Positions 1 to 6,429 of a stretch of 10,147 bases of DNA are shown here, one piece after another. A model generated the notes under the pieces. That model had not been told where the DNA came from. It ran no database searches and worked only from the letters and a program-made list of their open reading frames with translations. The stretch comes from Clostridiaceae bacterium (GTDB taxonomy: Bacteria; Bacillota; Clostridia; Oscillospirales; Acutalibacteraceae). The stretch covers positions 1 through 10,147 of the forward strand of contig JAEDIL010000064.1 in NCBI GenBank assembly GCA_016292455.1. Reading direction: 5' to 3'. The position numbers and the translations under genes were made by a program. Positions within the stretch are counted from its first letter, which is position 1, and each line of letters opens with the position of its first letter.

Positions 1-56
1 GGTTGTTGGCTGAATCATAATACGATCAGGCGGCTGCAAAATTCAGTGCAGACAGA

Positions 57-119
57 AAAAAAGACTATACTTCACATGAGCTTTTTGCTTCGTGCTCGAT
101 GTGAAATATAGTCTTTTTT
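57..119. terminator. Strong bidirectional intrinsic terminator
   Basis: A long hairpin with about 24 pairs, one mismatch (70/106) and one bulged G (98), around a 12-base loop (82-93). Its outer part is an A tract on the left (56-62) facing a T tract on the right (114-119), so the transcript ends in a U run in either direction. It serves the minus-strand glycosidase gene ending at 169 and could also stop an unseen plus-strand gene entering from the left edge. Confidence 0.88.
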
Positions 120-131
120 GTTTTATTTTTT

Positions 132-152
132 GGACTGCGCCCAACGCAGTCC
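132..152 (-). repeat. Perfect 8-bp hairpin in the 3' UTR of the glycosidase gene
   Basis: GGACTGCG and CGCAGTCC flank a 5-base loop. It lies between the stop codon of the minus-strand glycosidase gene (169) and the large terminator. On the minus strand it is followed by A rather than T residues, so by itself it is a poor terminator. It may protect the mRNA 3' end or act as the first part of a tandem termination region. Confidence 0.6.
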
Positions 153-168
153 CTTCGGTTTTGTTCAA

Positions 169-2820
169 TTATACTTCATCATAAGCCAGCGCACGGTCAA
201 AAAGCCGTACTCTGCTTTTTTTGAAAAAGGTCTGCTCTCCTCCCGAAAGGCAATGCGGTCTTTCCTCAAAGGGTCTTGCGGCACATTCGGGCTTTTTGTT
301 GAAATACAGCTTCAAAAGCCCGTTGCGCTCCCTGACAGCACAGAGCTGAACAACATCACGAACCGAGCGTGTTGAAGCAAGCGTCCTGCCGCCCACCCTG
401 AAAAAGACAAGCCCGTTTTCAACACTGAGCGAAAGCTCCTTGCCCTGGGAATAAAGCACACCGTCGTCTTCTCCGTCAAGAGTGACCTGAACGGAAAAAT
501 CTGCATTACCCGTAATGGGTGCGTCTTTGATTATTCCGCCCTCATACCAAGTGAACACGGTGCAAACCTCGCTTTCATTTCCGAGAATATCCTTTACACC
601 GGAAAGAGTGAGCGAATTGTTTCTTTCAAATCCGTTTTCGAACTTCAACAAAACGCTTCTGTAATCATCAAGCAGTTTTGCAGAAACAAGCTTCGTCTGT
701 TTGCAGGAAAGGGAGTCAATATTAACCGTCTGATTGAACATTACTTCAAGCGTATCTGCACCTGAAGCCTTGCAGTAAACAACGTCCAATGCCTTTTCAC
801 GCCTTCCGAAGTGAAGAACACGCGTTTCAAAAGGAGAAAGTGTCAGCTTCAATGTGTCGCCAAAGCTGAAAGAGCCGCTTTCTCCGGCTGTTGAATACGG
901 AAGAACAGTCACAACAGAAGCGCAGTTCAGCCGCTCATCGGCGCCGACAGAACGGTTAAGCAAAAGCGTATATTCGCAGACCTCGGGCGAAGGGTTGCGC
1001 AGCGTAACAACACCCTCGTTTCCGTCAAAGCCGCCGAAACCGTAAACCTGCAAAAGCGACGGTCTTCCGCCGAACATAACCGTTCTTGCAAAAAGCTGAA
1101 GGTTTTCGCGCACAAAGCTCAGAACACCGTTGGTAATACGCCACTTCGCCTCATTCATCATATCATAGCTGAAATAAAGCTCCCAGAAAGAAGTTCCGCG
1201 CGCGGCATTGGTGAAGAGGTACTCCCTGAACTGCCCGTCTGTCATTTCCATTTTTGCTTCATGCCCATAAATAGGATCATGATTATAAAGGTTCGACGGC
1301 GGAAAGCAGAAGCCCCTTTCACGATAGAAGTCATAATACATATCGTCGCGGTATGTCAGAGCCTTGTCCTTTTTTGCCGCGGAAAGCTTTTTGCCGTCAG
1401 GCGTTTTTTCGGTAAAGCCGATGTCCATGCTGTTCTGCATCCAGACCGAATTAACCCATTGCAAAAACCACGGGCTGGGCGGCGCATAGCAGGTCAGGTT
1501 GATGAACATTTTATCTGCGGCGTTCTTCTGAAGCGCCGAGAAAACCGCAATCCATCTTTCCCAGAGTTCGCTGTAATAGTACATATCGTTCTTTCCGCCG
1601 ACAGCATGATCATGGTTCTTGTTGCGGCAGGGTTTGTTTGCAAAACCGTCAAGCTTCCAGTAGGAAAGCTCGAAACGCTTCTCATAGTCAAGCATAAGTC
1701 TGCTGAGCCTGTCAATATACTTTTCACTCGCAACACAGACATCGCAGGCGCGGCGGTTCATAAAGCCGTTTCCGCCCTTTTCAATCCTGCGTGCAAACTT
1801 CACCGTGTCAAGCGTGTAGCCGCCGCGCGGACCGAGCCACAGACCGAACGAAGAGCCGAACGATTTTGCAAGCGCCGAAGATGGATAGAGCTCATTCGGA
1901 AACTTTTTGTTGAAGCACCAGAAGTCCTTTTCATAATCGTTCCAGCCGTCATCAACAACATAGCAGTCAAGCTCTCTTGCGCCGACAGAGGTGAGTCCCT
2001 TGTCAATTTCAAGGAAAGATGTTTCAATATTCTGCGCGCTGATATTCAGCATGTGGTCATACCACGAGTTATACTGGGTTCTGAGCGCGAGCGGACGGGA
2101 GATTTTTCTGATGTAATCATAAAACTCAATTCTCCTTGCGTCATCCGAGCCGCCGGAGCAGACAAGGCAGATTGAGTTGTAGGTTTCATACTTTCCCTTT
2201 TTCAAAAGGCGCGAAAGCGGTTTTCCGCAATACCAGCGCACATACAGGGCGCCGTTTTCAAAATTGTTTTCCGTTCCCGGAAATTCACAGCCGAAAGCAA
2301 GGCTGTCATAAAACACCGGCTGCCCGAGAGAAAGAGCAAAACCTCCGATATGACTCTTTTTCTGCCTCGGAAGAAAAGCAGCCTTGGAAACGTCCGGAAC
2401 GGCAAACGGTTCAAAGTCAACATAATCAATCACAGCGCGGCAGTCCGGGTCAGGCGTTTCAAAAACAAGGCGCTTTCTCAGAAAGCGGTCAAACGTGCCG
2501 AGTTCCAGAACAAGACTCAGCCCGAGCTTTCCGCCCCTGACCTTGAAATTCCTGAACCGGATTGTGAGCTTTTCACCGTTTTCGGTTTTTTCTCCTTGCG
2601 AAGAGTCAATTTTAAGCTCGCTGGCGCAGACGAATTCGCCGCCGAAAACGCGGACAAAGCGCAGTTTAAACTCTTCGCTGCCCTTTGACGCACGTATCAC
2701 CTCTCCGGTCAGCTTGTTTAATACAGAGGAAGAAGCAAGTCTTCCTTTTTCAATTTCAAGCTCCTTGGCAAGAAAATCGTTTTCAATTCTGATTCGGTTC
2801 TTTTCAATTGTAACCGGCAT
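169..2820 (-). CDS. GH36/melibiase-like glycoside hydrolase with C-terminal LamG-like domain
   Basis: An 883-residue protein resembling clan GH-D alpha-galactosidases (GH36 type). Residues up to about 240 form the N-terminal beta-rich domain. The (beta/alpha)8 barrel follows, with LDCYVVDDGWND (about 285-296) and YWKLDGF (387-393), whose Asp391 sits where GH36 enzymes carry the nucleophile. Asp466 in WMQNSMD is a candidate acid/base. A C-terminal beta domain holds VVTLRNPSPE and ends near PFETRVLHF. Two further modules follow: a beta-rich segment (about 675-760) and a LamG/concanavalin-like domain (about 770-883) ending in the typical RLFDRALAYDEV. I chose ATG 2820 because GGGAGG lies 6 bases upstream; an in-frame ATG at 2856 lies inside a hairpin. 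There is no signal peptide, so the enzyme should be cytoplasmic, acting on imported oligosaccharides. The hydrolase lies 66 bp upstream. Exact substrate is uncertain: alpha-galactoside is the family default. Fold confidence is high, specificity low. Confidence 0.85.
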   Translation of the reverse strand: MPVTIEKNRIRIENDFLAKELEIEKGRLASSSVLNKLTGEVIRASKGSEEFKLRFVRVFGGEFVCASELKIDSSQGEKTENGEKLTIRFRNFKVRGGKLGLSLVLELGTFDRFLRKRLVFETPDPDCRAVIDYVDFEPFAVPDVSKAAFLPRQKKSHIGGFALSLGQPVFYDSLAFGCEFPGTENNFENGALYVRWYCGKPLSRLLKKGKYETYNSICLVCSGGSDDARRIEFYDYIRKISRPLALRTQYNSWYDHMLNISAQNIETSFLEIDKGLTSVGARELDCYVVDDGWNDYEKDFWCFNKKFPNELYPSSALAKSFGSSFGLWLGPRGGYTLDTVKFARRIEKGGNGFMNRRACDVCVASEKYIDRLSRLMLDYEKRFELSYWKLDGFANKPCRNKNHDHAVGGKNDMYYYSELWERWIAVFSALQKNAADKMFINLTCYAPPSPWFLQWVNSVWMQNSMDIGFTEKTPDGKKLSAAKKDKALTYRDDMYYDFYRERGFCFPPSNLYNHDPIYGHEAKMEMTDGQFREYLFTNAARGTSFWELYFSYDMMNEAKWRITNGVLSFVRENLQLFARTVMFGGRPSLLQVYGFGGFDGNEGVVTLRNPSPEVCEYTLLLNRSVGADERLNCASVVTVLPYSTAGESGSFSFGDTLKLTLSPFETRVLHFGRREKALDVVYCKASGADTLEVMFNQTVNIDSLSCKQTKLVSAKLLDDYRSVLLKFENGFERNNSLTLSGVKDILGNESEVCTVFTWYEGGIIKDAPITGNADFSVQVTLDGEDDGVLYSQGKELSLSVENGLVFFRVGGRTLASTRSVRDVVQLCAVRERNGLLKLYFNKKPECAARPFEERPHCLSGGEQTFFKKSRVRLFDRALAYDEV

Positions 2821-2826
2821 AAACTT

Positions 2827-2832
2827 CCTCCC
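2827..2832 (-). promoter_or_regulatory. Ribosome binding site setting the glycosidase start
   Basis: On the minus strand GGGAGG sits 6 bases before ATG 2820. The longer frame from ATG 2856 would place its start in the loop of the 2841-2871 hairpin and has no such site, so this motif decides the start. Confidence 0.85.
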
Positions 2833-2840
2833 GAAAGAAA

Positions 2841-2871
2841 CAGGGGGCTGTTCCAAAACGACAGCCCCCTG
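2841..2871 (-). terminator. GC-rich hairpin between hydrolase and glycosidase genes
   Basis: A perfect 11-bp stem (CAGGGGGCTGT with ACAGCCCCCTG, 9-base loop) lies 15 bases past the hydrolase stop codon. On the minus strand it is followed by TTTCTTT, so it resembles an intrinsic terminator for the hydrolase gene. The glycosidase RBS begins only 8 bases beyond it, leaving no room for a promoter in between. It may instead be a partial terminator or attenuator that lowers, rather than abolishes, expression of the downstream gene. Confidence 0.65.
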
Positions 2872-2886
2872 AAATAATGGTAAATC

Positions 2887-3819
2887 TTATAAAATGCTGT
2901 CAGCCCAGTCTATCACATCTTTGCATACCTTGTCAAAGCATCTTGACTCGTTGAGAATCTCGTGCCTTGCGTCGTCATAAAGGTGCATTGTGACGTTGGT
3001 CTTTCCGGCTTCTTTCAGCATATTGTAAACCTGCTCAACACCCTTTCCGTTTGCACCGACGGGATCTTTTGAACCGGAAATGAGAAGAACCGGAAGCTTC
3101 TTTGAATATTCTTCTGCCCACTCTTTGGAAGAAACGCGTGAAAGCAGCGTGAACATATCGCGGAAGCCGTATGCGGTGAACAGGAAGCCGCAATATTTGT
3201 CGGCAAGATACTTGTCAACCTCATCGTTATCTCTTGAAAGCCAGTCGAAGTTTGTTCTGCCCTCAAACTGTTTGTTGTATGTTCCGAAAGCAATGTTGTC
3301 AATGAGCTTGCTGCGGTAATGGGAGCCCTTGATTTTTCCGACAAGCTTTGCAAGGACAATTCCGGCTCCGGCAGCCGGGTTCGGTCCCGCTGTTCCGCAG
3401 AAAACAGCGCCGGTCAGCTCATCTGCAAAGCGTTTTGAAAACTCACGGGCAACAAATGAGCCCATTGAATGACCAAAAAAGATATATGGCTTTGAGGGAT
3501 TCTCTTTTTTTGCAATCTGCATAAGCTGATGAGCGTCGTCAATAAAATTCTTCCAACCGTCTTTTTCGCCGAAATAACCAAGCTCGCTGTCATCCTTTAC
3601 GCTCTTTCCGTGACCGAGATGGTCGTTGATATAGACAGCAAAACCGTTGTCGCAAAGCACTCCGGCAAACTTTTCGTAGCGTTCAAGGTGCTCAGCCATT
3701 CCGTGAGCAATCTGAATAACGGCCTTTACGCTTTCCTTATCCTCCGGGAAAAAGGAGCATGCGTGAATATCGGCAAGACCGGAAACCGAGGGAAAACTGA
3801 ATTCTTTTTTAACAGCCAT
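2887..3819 (-). CDS. Alpha/beta-hydrolase, monoacylglycerol lipase/lysophospholipase type
   Basis: A 310-residue serine hydrolase of the Hydrolase_4 (lysophospholipase/monoglyceride lipase) group. The sequence shows the oxyanion-hole motif HGMAEH (39-44), DHLGHGKS, the nucleophile elbow GHSMG with Ser118, the acid Asp252 in SGSKDPVG, and His286 in DDARHE: a complete catalytic triad. A cap region lies between about 140 and 240. There is no signal peptide or membrane segment, so a cytoplasmic lipid-ester hydrolase is expected; the natural substrate cannot be read from sequence. The start is ATG 3819 with GGAGG 6 bases upstream; an upstream in-frame ATG at 3852 lies within a leader hairpin and would add the unlikely basic stretch MKSGCFKRRFF. 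It is the first gene of a minus-strand pair with the glycosidase. No clear promoter was found, although the upstream region is AT-rich. An acetyl-esterase role on sugar esters is an alternative. Confidence 0.88.
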   Translation of the reverse strand: MAVKKEFSFPSVSGLADIHACSFFPEDKESVKAVIQIAHGMAEHLERYEKFAGVLCDNGFAVYINDHLGHGKSVKDDSELGYFGEKDGWKNFIDDAHQLMQIAKKENPSKPYIFFGHSMGSFVAREFSKRFADELTGAVFCGTAGPNPAAGAGIVLAKLVGKIKGSHYRSKLIDNIAFGTYNKQFEGRTNFDWLSRDNDEVDKYLADKYCGFLFTAYGFRDMFTLLSRVSSKEWAEEYSKKLPVLLISGSKDPVGANGKGVEQVYNMLKEAGKTNVTMHLYDDARHEILNESRCFDKVCKDVIDWADSIL

Positions 3820-3839
3820 AAAAAACCTCCGTTTAAAAC

Positions 3840-3859
3840 AGCCGCTCTTCAATGCGGCT
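3840..3859 (-). repeat. Small hairpin in the hydrolase 5' leader
   Basis: AGCCGC and GCGGCT form a 6-bp stem with an 8-base loop, 10 bases upstream of the hydrolase RBS. On the minus strand it is followed by GTTTT, but the stem is short. It may affect transcript stability; a regulatory role is not shown. Confidence 0.35.
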
Positions 3860-4087
3860 TATATACAATATGATATTACCATATTTTGCTTTTCATTTCA
3901 CTCTTTTTTACCAATTTATCCTTTGTAAAATTTAACAAAAATACAGCCGGATTTTTGACAGCAAGGAACCGAATAAAGCACACATCATTTTTCATAAACT
4001 GAAAACAAAACCTCCTCAATTGCAAAAAAACTACAAAATAGCCACCAAAGTCCAAAAATGAGGACTAAAAAATCAAATTTAGTGAAC
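3860..4087. other. AT-rich divergent intergenic region without a recognised gene
   Basis: This stretch separates the minus-strand hydrolase from the plus-strand SOS unit, so it must contain or border the hydrolase promoter. I could not find a hexamer pair with good spacing for it. The only open frame of note is a 39-codon minus-strand ORF (3995-3876) whose nearest GGAGG is 15 bases upstream, too far for a convincing gene. A short inverted repeat, AGTCC/GGACT, lies at about 4049-4069. I see no RNA gene. Confidence 0.5.
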
Positions 4088-4094
4088 ATTTGTG

Positions 4095-4122
4095 TTGACA
4101 AATCGATTTTTTCTGCTATAAT
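4095..4122 (+). promoter_or_regulatory. Near-consensus sigma-A promoter of the SOS small gene
   Basis: TTGACA (4095-4100) and TATAAT (4117-4122) both match the consensus exactly, with a 16-bp spacer and a TGC extended -10 element just before the -10 box. Transcription should start near 4129. Such a strong core promoter fits a gene that is normally held off by a repressor. The -35 is covered by the inverted repeat ATTTGT-GTTG-ACAAAT (4088-4103). Confidence 0.88.
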
Positions 4123-4139
4123 CAAGTCATAGAAGTTCA

Positions 4140-4153
4140 CGAACGAATGTTCG
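4140..4153 (+). promoter_or_regulatory. LexA (SOS) box, Gram-positive type
   Basis: CGAAC-GAAT-GTTCG is a perfect inverted repeat. It matches 13 of 14 positions of the Bacillus LexA/DinR consensus CGAACRNRYGTTYC and has the GAAC-N4-GTTC core used in Clostridia. It lies about 11 bases past the predicted transcription start, where bound LexA would block the strong promoter until DNA damage. Further half-sites flank it: GTTC at 4135-4138 and CGAAC at 4158-4162. LexA control is inferred from the motif and its position. Confidence 0.8.
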
Positions 4154-4196
4154 CCAGCGAACGAAGTATTAAAAAACAGTATGGAGGATATATATT

Positions 4197-4427
4197 ATGT
4201 TGTTTTCATCACTTTCCGCTTTTCTTTCCGTTTTTGCCCCTCTTGCCGTTCTCATTTTCTTCGGAATTATTTTTGAGGACCGCCTTGTTGAAATTGAGCA
4301 AAGAATTTTTCGACGCATCAGAAAACAGCTTTCTTCAAAAAAGCGCAAAAATGCTGCTCCTGCAAAAAGGACCGCAGCTGTAAAGCCCGCCGGACAAAAG
4401 CGCGGTCAGTTCAGACGCGCCGCCTGA
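4197..4427 (+). CDS. Putative SOS-induced small single-pass membrane protein
   Basis: A 76-residue protein I do not recognise as a named family. Residues 2-26 are one uninterrupted hydrophobic segment with no charged residue. Residues 27-45 (EDRLVEIEQRIFRRIRKQL) look like an amphipathic helix. Residues 46-76 are a disordered-looking Lys/Arg/Ala tail. After residue 26 there are 17 basic and 4 acidic residues, so the positive-inside rule predicts the tail in the cytoplasm. The start is ATG 4197 with GGAGG at 4183-4187. Control appears to be by the strong promoter and LexA box upstream, and the gene is closed off by a terminator, so it is a one-gene unit. Known single-pass SOS proteins (YneA, SidA) inhibit cell division; a similar role is inference, and it lacks the LysM domain of YneA. 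An SOS toxin or a nucleic-acid-binding membrane peptide are alternatives. Confidence 0.75.
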   Translation: MLFSSLSAFLSVFAPLAVLIFFGIIFEDRLVEIEQRIFRRIRKQLSSKKRKNAAPAKRTAAVKPAGQKRGQFRRAA

Positions 4428-4477
4428 GCCGGACGGTTGAACCGTTAGTTTGTTATAACTTTTCCGCATATCAGCAT

Positions 4478-4502
4478 GAGACTGCCCGTTTCAGGCAGTC
4501 TC
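4478..4502 (+). repeat. Perfect 9-bp hairpin upstream of the terminator
   Basis: GAGACTGCC and GGCAGTCTC pair perfectly around a 7-base loop. It is followed directly by a second, larger hairpin with a T tract. Without its own U run it is probably a 3' end stabiliser or the first of two tandem hairpins closing the SOS transcript. Confidence 0.6.
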
Positions 4503-4504
4503 GG

Positions 4505-4550
4505 GAAAATCCGTGCCTTCTCCTTACTCCGGGCGCGGATTTTCTTTTTC
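4505..4550 (+). terminator. Intrinsic terminator of the SOS small gene
   Basis: A 13-pair stem, GAAAATCCGTGCC (4505-4517) with GGCGCGGATTTTC (4532-4544), contains one T:G wobble and a 14-base loop, and runs into a T-rich tail. It separates the SOS gene from lepA, which has its own promoter just downstream. Confidence 0.85.
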
Positions 4551-4558
4551 TCAGAATC

Positions 4559-4587
4559 TTGCCAAAATTCGCTCTTTGTGTTAAAAT
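4559..4587 (+). promoter_or_regulatory. Promoter of the lepA operon
   Basis: TTGCCA (4559-4564) and TAAAAT (4582-4587) are separated by exactly 17 bp. They lie just after the terminator and about 30 bases before the lepA start, giving a short leader of some 20 bases. I see no operator here, which fits housekeeping expression. Confidence 0.75.
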
Positions 4588-4616
4588 ACATTGATTATTA
4601 TTTTGAGGTGATATAT

Positions 4617-6428
4617 TTGTCAGCACCCAAGGAAAACATCAGAAATTTTTCAATTATTGCTCACATCGACCACGGCAAATCCACCCTTGCCGACAGACTA
4701 CTTGAACTCACCGATTCCGTTGCAAAAAGGGACATGACCGAGCAGCTTCTTGACGACATGGACCTTGAACGCGAGCGCGGAATAACCATAAAATCCCACG
4801 CCGTCAAGCTGGACTACACCGCCAAAGACGGAAAAACCTATGAGCTCAACCTCATTGACACTCCGGGTCACGTTGACTTCAATTATGAGGTTTCGCGTTC
4901 GCTCGCCGCGTGTGAGGGTGCGCTCCTTGTTGTTGACGCTTCGCAGGGCATTGAAGCGCAGACACTCGCCAACACTTATCTTGCGCTCGACCACAACCTT
5001 GAGCTTGTTCCCGTAATAAACAAAATTGACCTGCCTGCCGCCGACCCGGAGCACGTTGCCGCCGAGGTTGAGGACGTTATCGGTCTTGACTGTTCAAATG
5101 CGCCGCGCGTTTCCGCAAAGACCGGCGAAAACATTGAGCAGGTTCTTGAAAGAATTGTTGAGGACATTCCCGCGCCGCAGGCAAATGACGACGCTCCTTT
5201 GCGCGCACTTATTTTTGACTCGGTCTATGACAACTACAAAGGCGTTATTGTTTATGTCAGGGTCATGGAGGGCACGCTCAGAGCCGGCGAAACGATGAGA
5301 ATGATGGCTACCCAGGCGCAGTTCAATGTTGTTGAGGTCGGCTACATGAGAGCCACCGGAATGGAACCTTGTGAAATGCTCTGCGCAGGCGAAGTCGGCT
5401 ACATCACCGCTTCAATCAAAACCGTCCGCGACGCAAAGGTCGGCGACACCGTGACAAAGACCGAACGTCCGGCAGCAGAAGCACTCCCCGGCTACCGCAA
5501 GGTCAACCCGATGGTTTTCTGCGGCGTATATCCGGCTGACGGGGCGGACTATGAAGCGCTCAGAGACGCGCTTGAAAAGCTTCAGCTCAATGACGCTTCC
5601 CTTTCCTACGAGCCGGAAACCTCCGGCGCGCTCGGTTTCGGCTTCCGCTGCGGCTTTCTCGGTCTGCTGCACCTTGAAATCATTCAGGAAAGACTTGAAA
5701 GAGAGTATAACCTTGACCTTGTGACCACTGTTCCGAGCGTTATATATAAAATCTACCTTCGTGACGGCTCGGTTGTCGAGGTGGACAATCCCACCCACTA
5801 TCCCGACCCGGGTGACATAGATTATTCCGAAGAGCCGATAACGAACGCCCATATTTATTCGCCTCCGGACTATGTCGGCGCAATCATGGACCTTTGTCAG
5901 GACAGACGCGGCGTTTTCAAGGATATGACCTACCTTGCCAAGGACAGGGTTGATATTCACTATGAGCTTCCGCTCAATGAGATTATTTATGACTTCTTTG
6001 ATGTTCTGAAATCCAGAACCCGAGGCTATGCTTCGTTTGACTATGAAATTTCACGCTATGAGCGCTCCAACCTACAGAAGGTTGACGTTCTTCTCAACGG
6101 AGACACAATTGACGCGCTCAGCTTCATCATTCATTCGGACAAGGCAATGGCAAGGGCAAGGAGAATTGCCGAAAGGCTCAAAGAAACCATTCCGAGACAG
6201 ATGTTTGAAATTCCGATTCAGGTTGCAATCGGCAGCAAGGTCATTGCGCGCGAAACCGTCAAGGCAATGCGCAAGGACGTTCTTGCAAAGTGCTACGGCG
6301 GCGATATTACACGAAAGAAAAAGCTGCTTGAAAAGCAAAAAGAGGGCAAAAAGCGTATGCGTCAGTTCGGAACGGTTGAAGTTCCGCAGGAGGCTTTTAT
6401 GGCTGTTCTCAAGCTTGAGGAAAACTAA
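4617..6428 (+). CDS. lepA: Elongation factor 4 (LepA), ribosome-associated GTPase
   Basis: A 603-residue translational GTPase, the usual length for LepA/EF4, which acts on the ribosome in translation initiation and elongation. Visible GTPase motifs are G1 AHIDHGKS (15-22), the switch region RERGITIKSH, G3 DTPGH (81-85), G4 NKID (135-138) and G5 SAK (166-168). The later EF-G-like domains follow, and the LepA-specific C-terminal domain is clear from YGGDITRKKKLLEKQKEGKKRMRQ. I chose the TTG at 4617: GAGGTGA lies 5 bases upstream and translation begins SAPKENIRNFSIIAHIDHG, as in other LepA proteins. An ATG at 4476 opens the frame earlier but would translate through the upstream hairpins and the promoter, so it is rejected. 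It is the first gene of an operon with hemW and the patatin gene. Confidence 0.98.
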   Translation: MSAPKENIRNFSIIAHIDHGKSTLADRLLELTDSVAKRDMTEQLLDDMDLERERGITIKSHAVKLDYTAKDGKTYELNLIDTPGHVDFNYEVSRSLAACEGALLVVDASQGIEAQTLANTYLALDHNLELVPVINKIDLPAADPEHVAAEVEDVIGLDCSNAPRVSAKTGENIEQVLERIVEDIPAPQANDDAPLRALIFDSVYDNYKGVIVYVRVMEGTLRAGETMRMMATQAQFNVVEVGYMRATGMEPCEMLCAGEVGYITASIKTVRDAKVGDTVTKTERPAAEALPGYRKVNPMVFCGVYPADGADYEALRDALEKLQLNDASLSYEPETSGALGFGFRCGFLGLLHLEIIQERLEREYNLDLVTTVPSVIYKIYLRDGSVVEVDNPTHYPDPGDIDYSEEPITNAHIYSPPDYVGAIMDLCQDRRGVFKDMTYLAKDRVDIHYELPLNEIIYDFFDVLKSRTRGYASFDYEISRYERSNLQKVDVLLNGDTIDALSFIIHSDKAMARARRIAERLKETIPRQMFEIPIQVAIGSKVIARETVKAMRKDVLAKCYGGDITRKKKLLEKQKEGKKRMRQFGTVEVPQEAFMAVLKLEEN

Positions 6429-6429
6429 G

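Noticed and set aside
1..56. Possible 3' end of a gene entering from the left (frame ending with TAA at 16-18)
   Set aside because: Five codons are far too few to support a gene, although the following terminator would fit one.
1261..2175. A 304-codon plus-strand open frame antisense to the glycosidase gene
   Set aside because: It lies entirely within a well-supported coding gene on the other strand, has no RBS and no recognisable domain; it is a shadow of GC-biased codons.
3876..3995. A 39-codon minus-strand ORF upstream of the hydrolase
   Set aside because: The nearest GGAGG is 15 bases from the ATG, there are no recognisable features, and it overlaps the likely promoter region; chance cannot be excluded.
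4147..4383. Alternative 78-codon frame over the SOS small gene
   Set aside because: Its start lies inside the LexA box and has no RBS, while the frame from 4197 has GGAGG and a clear membrane-protein pattern.
4476..4616. Upstream extension of LepA from ATG 4476
   Set aside because: The extra 47 residues would be translated across two hairpins and the lepA promoter, match nothing in LepA, and the TTG at 4617 has a good RBS.
5412..5960. A 182-codon minus-strand open frame inside lepA
   Set aside because: lepA is certain from conserved motifs, and the antisense frame shows no family features or RBS.
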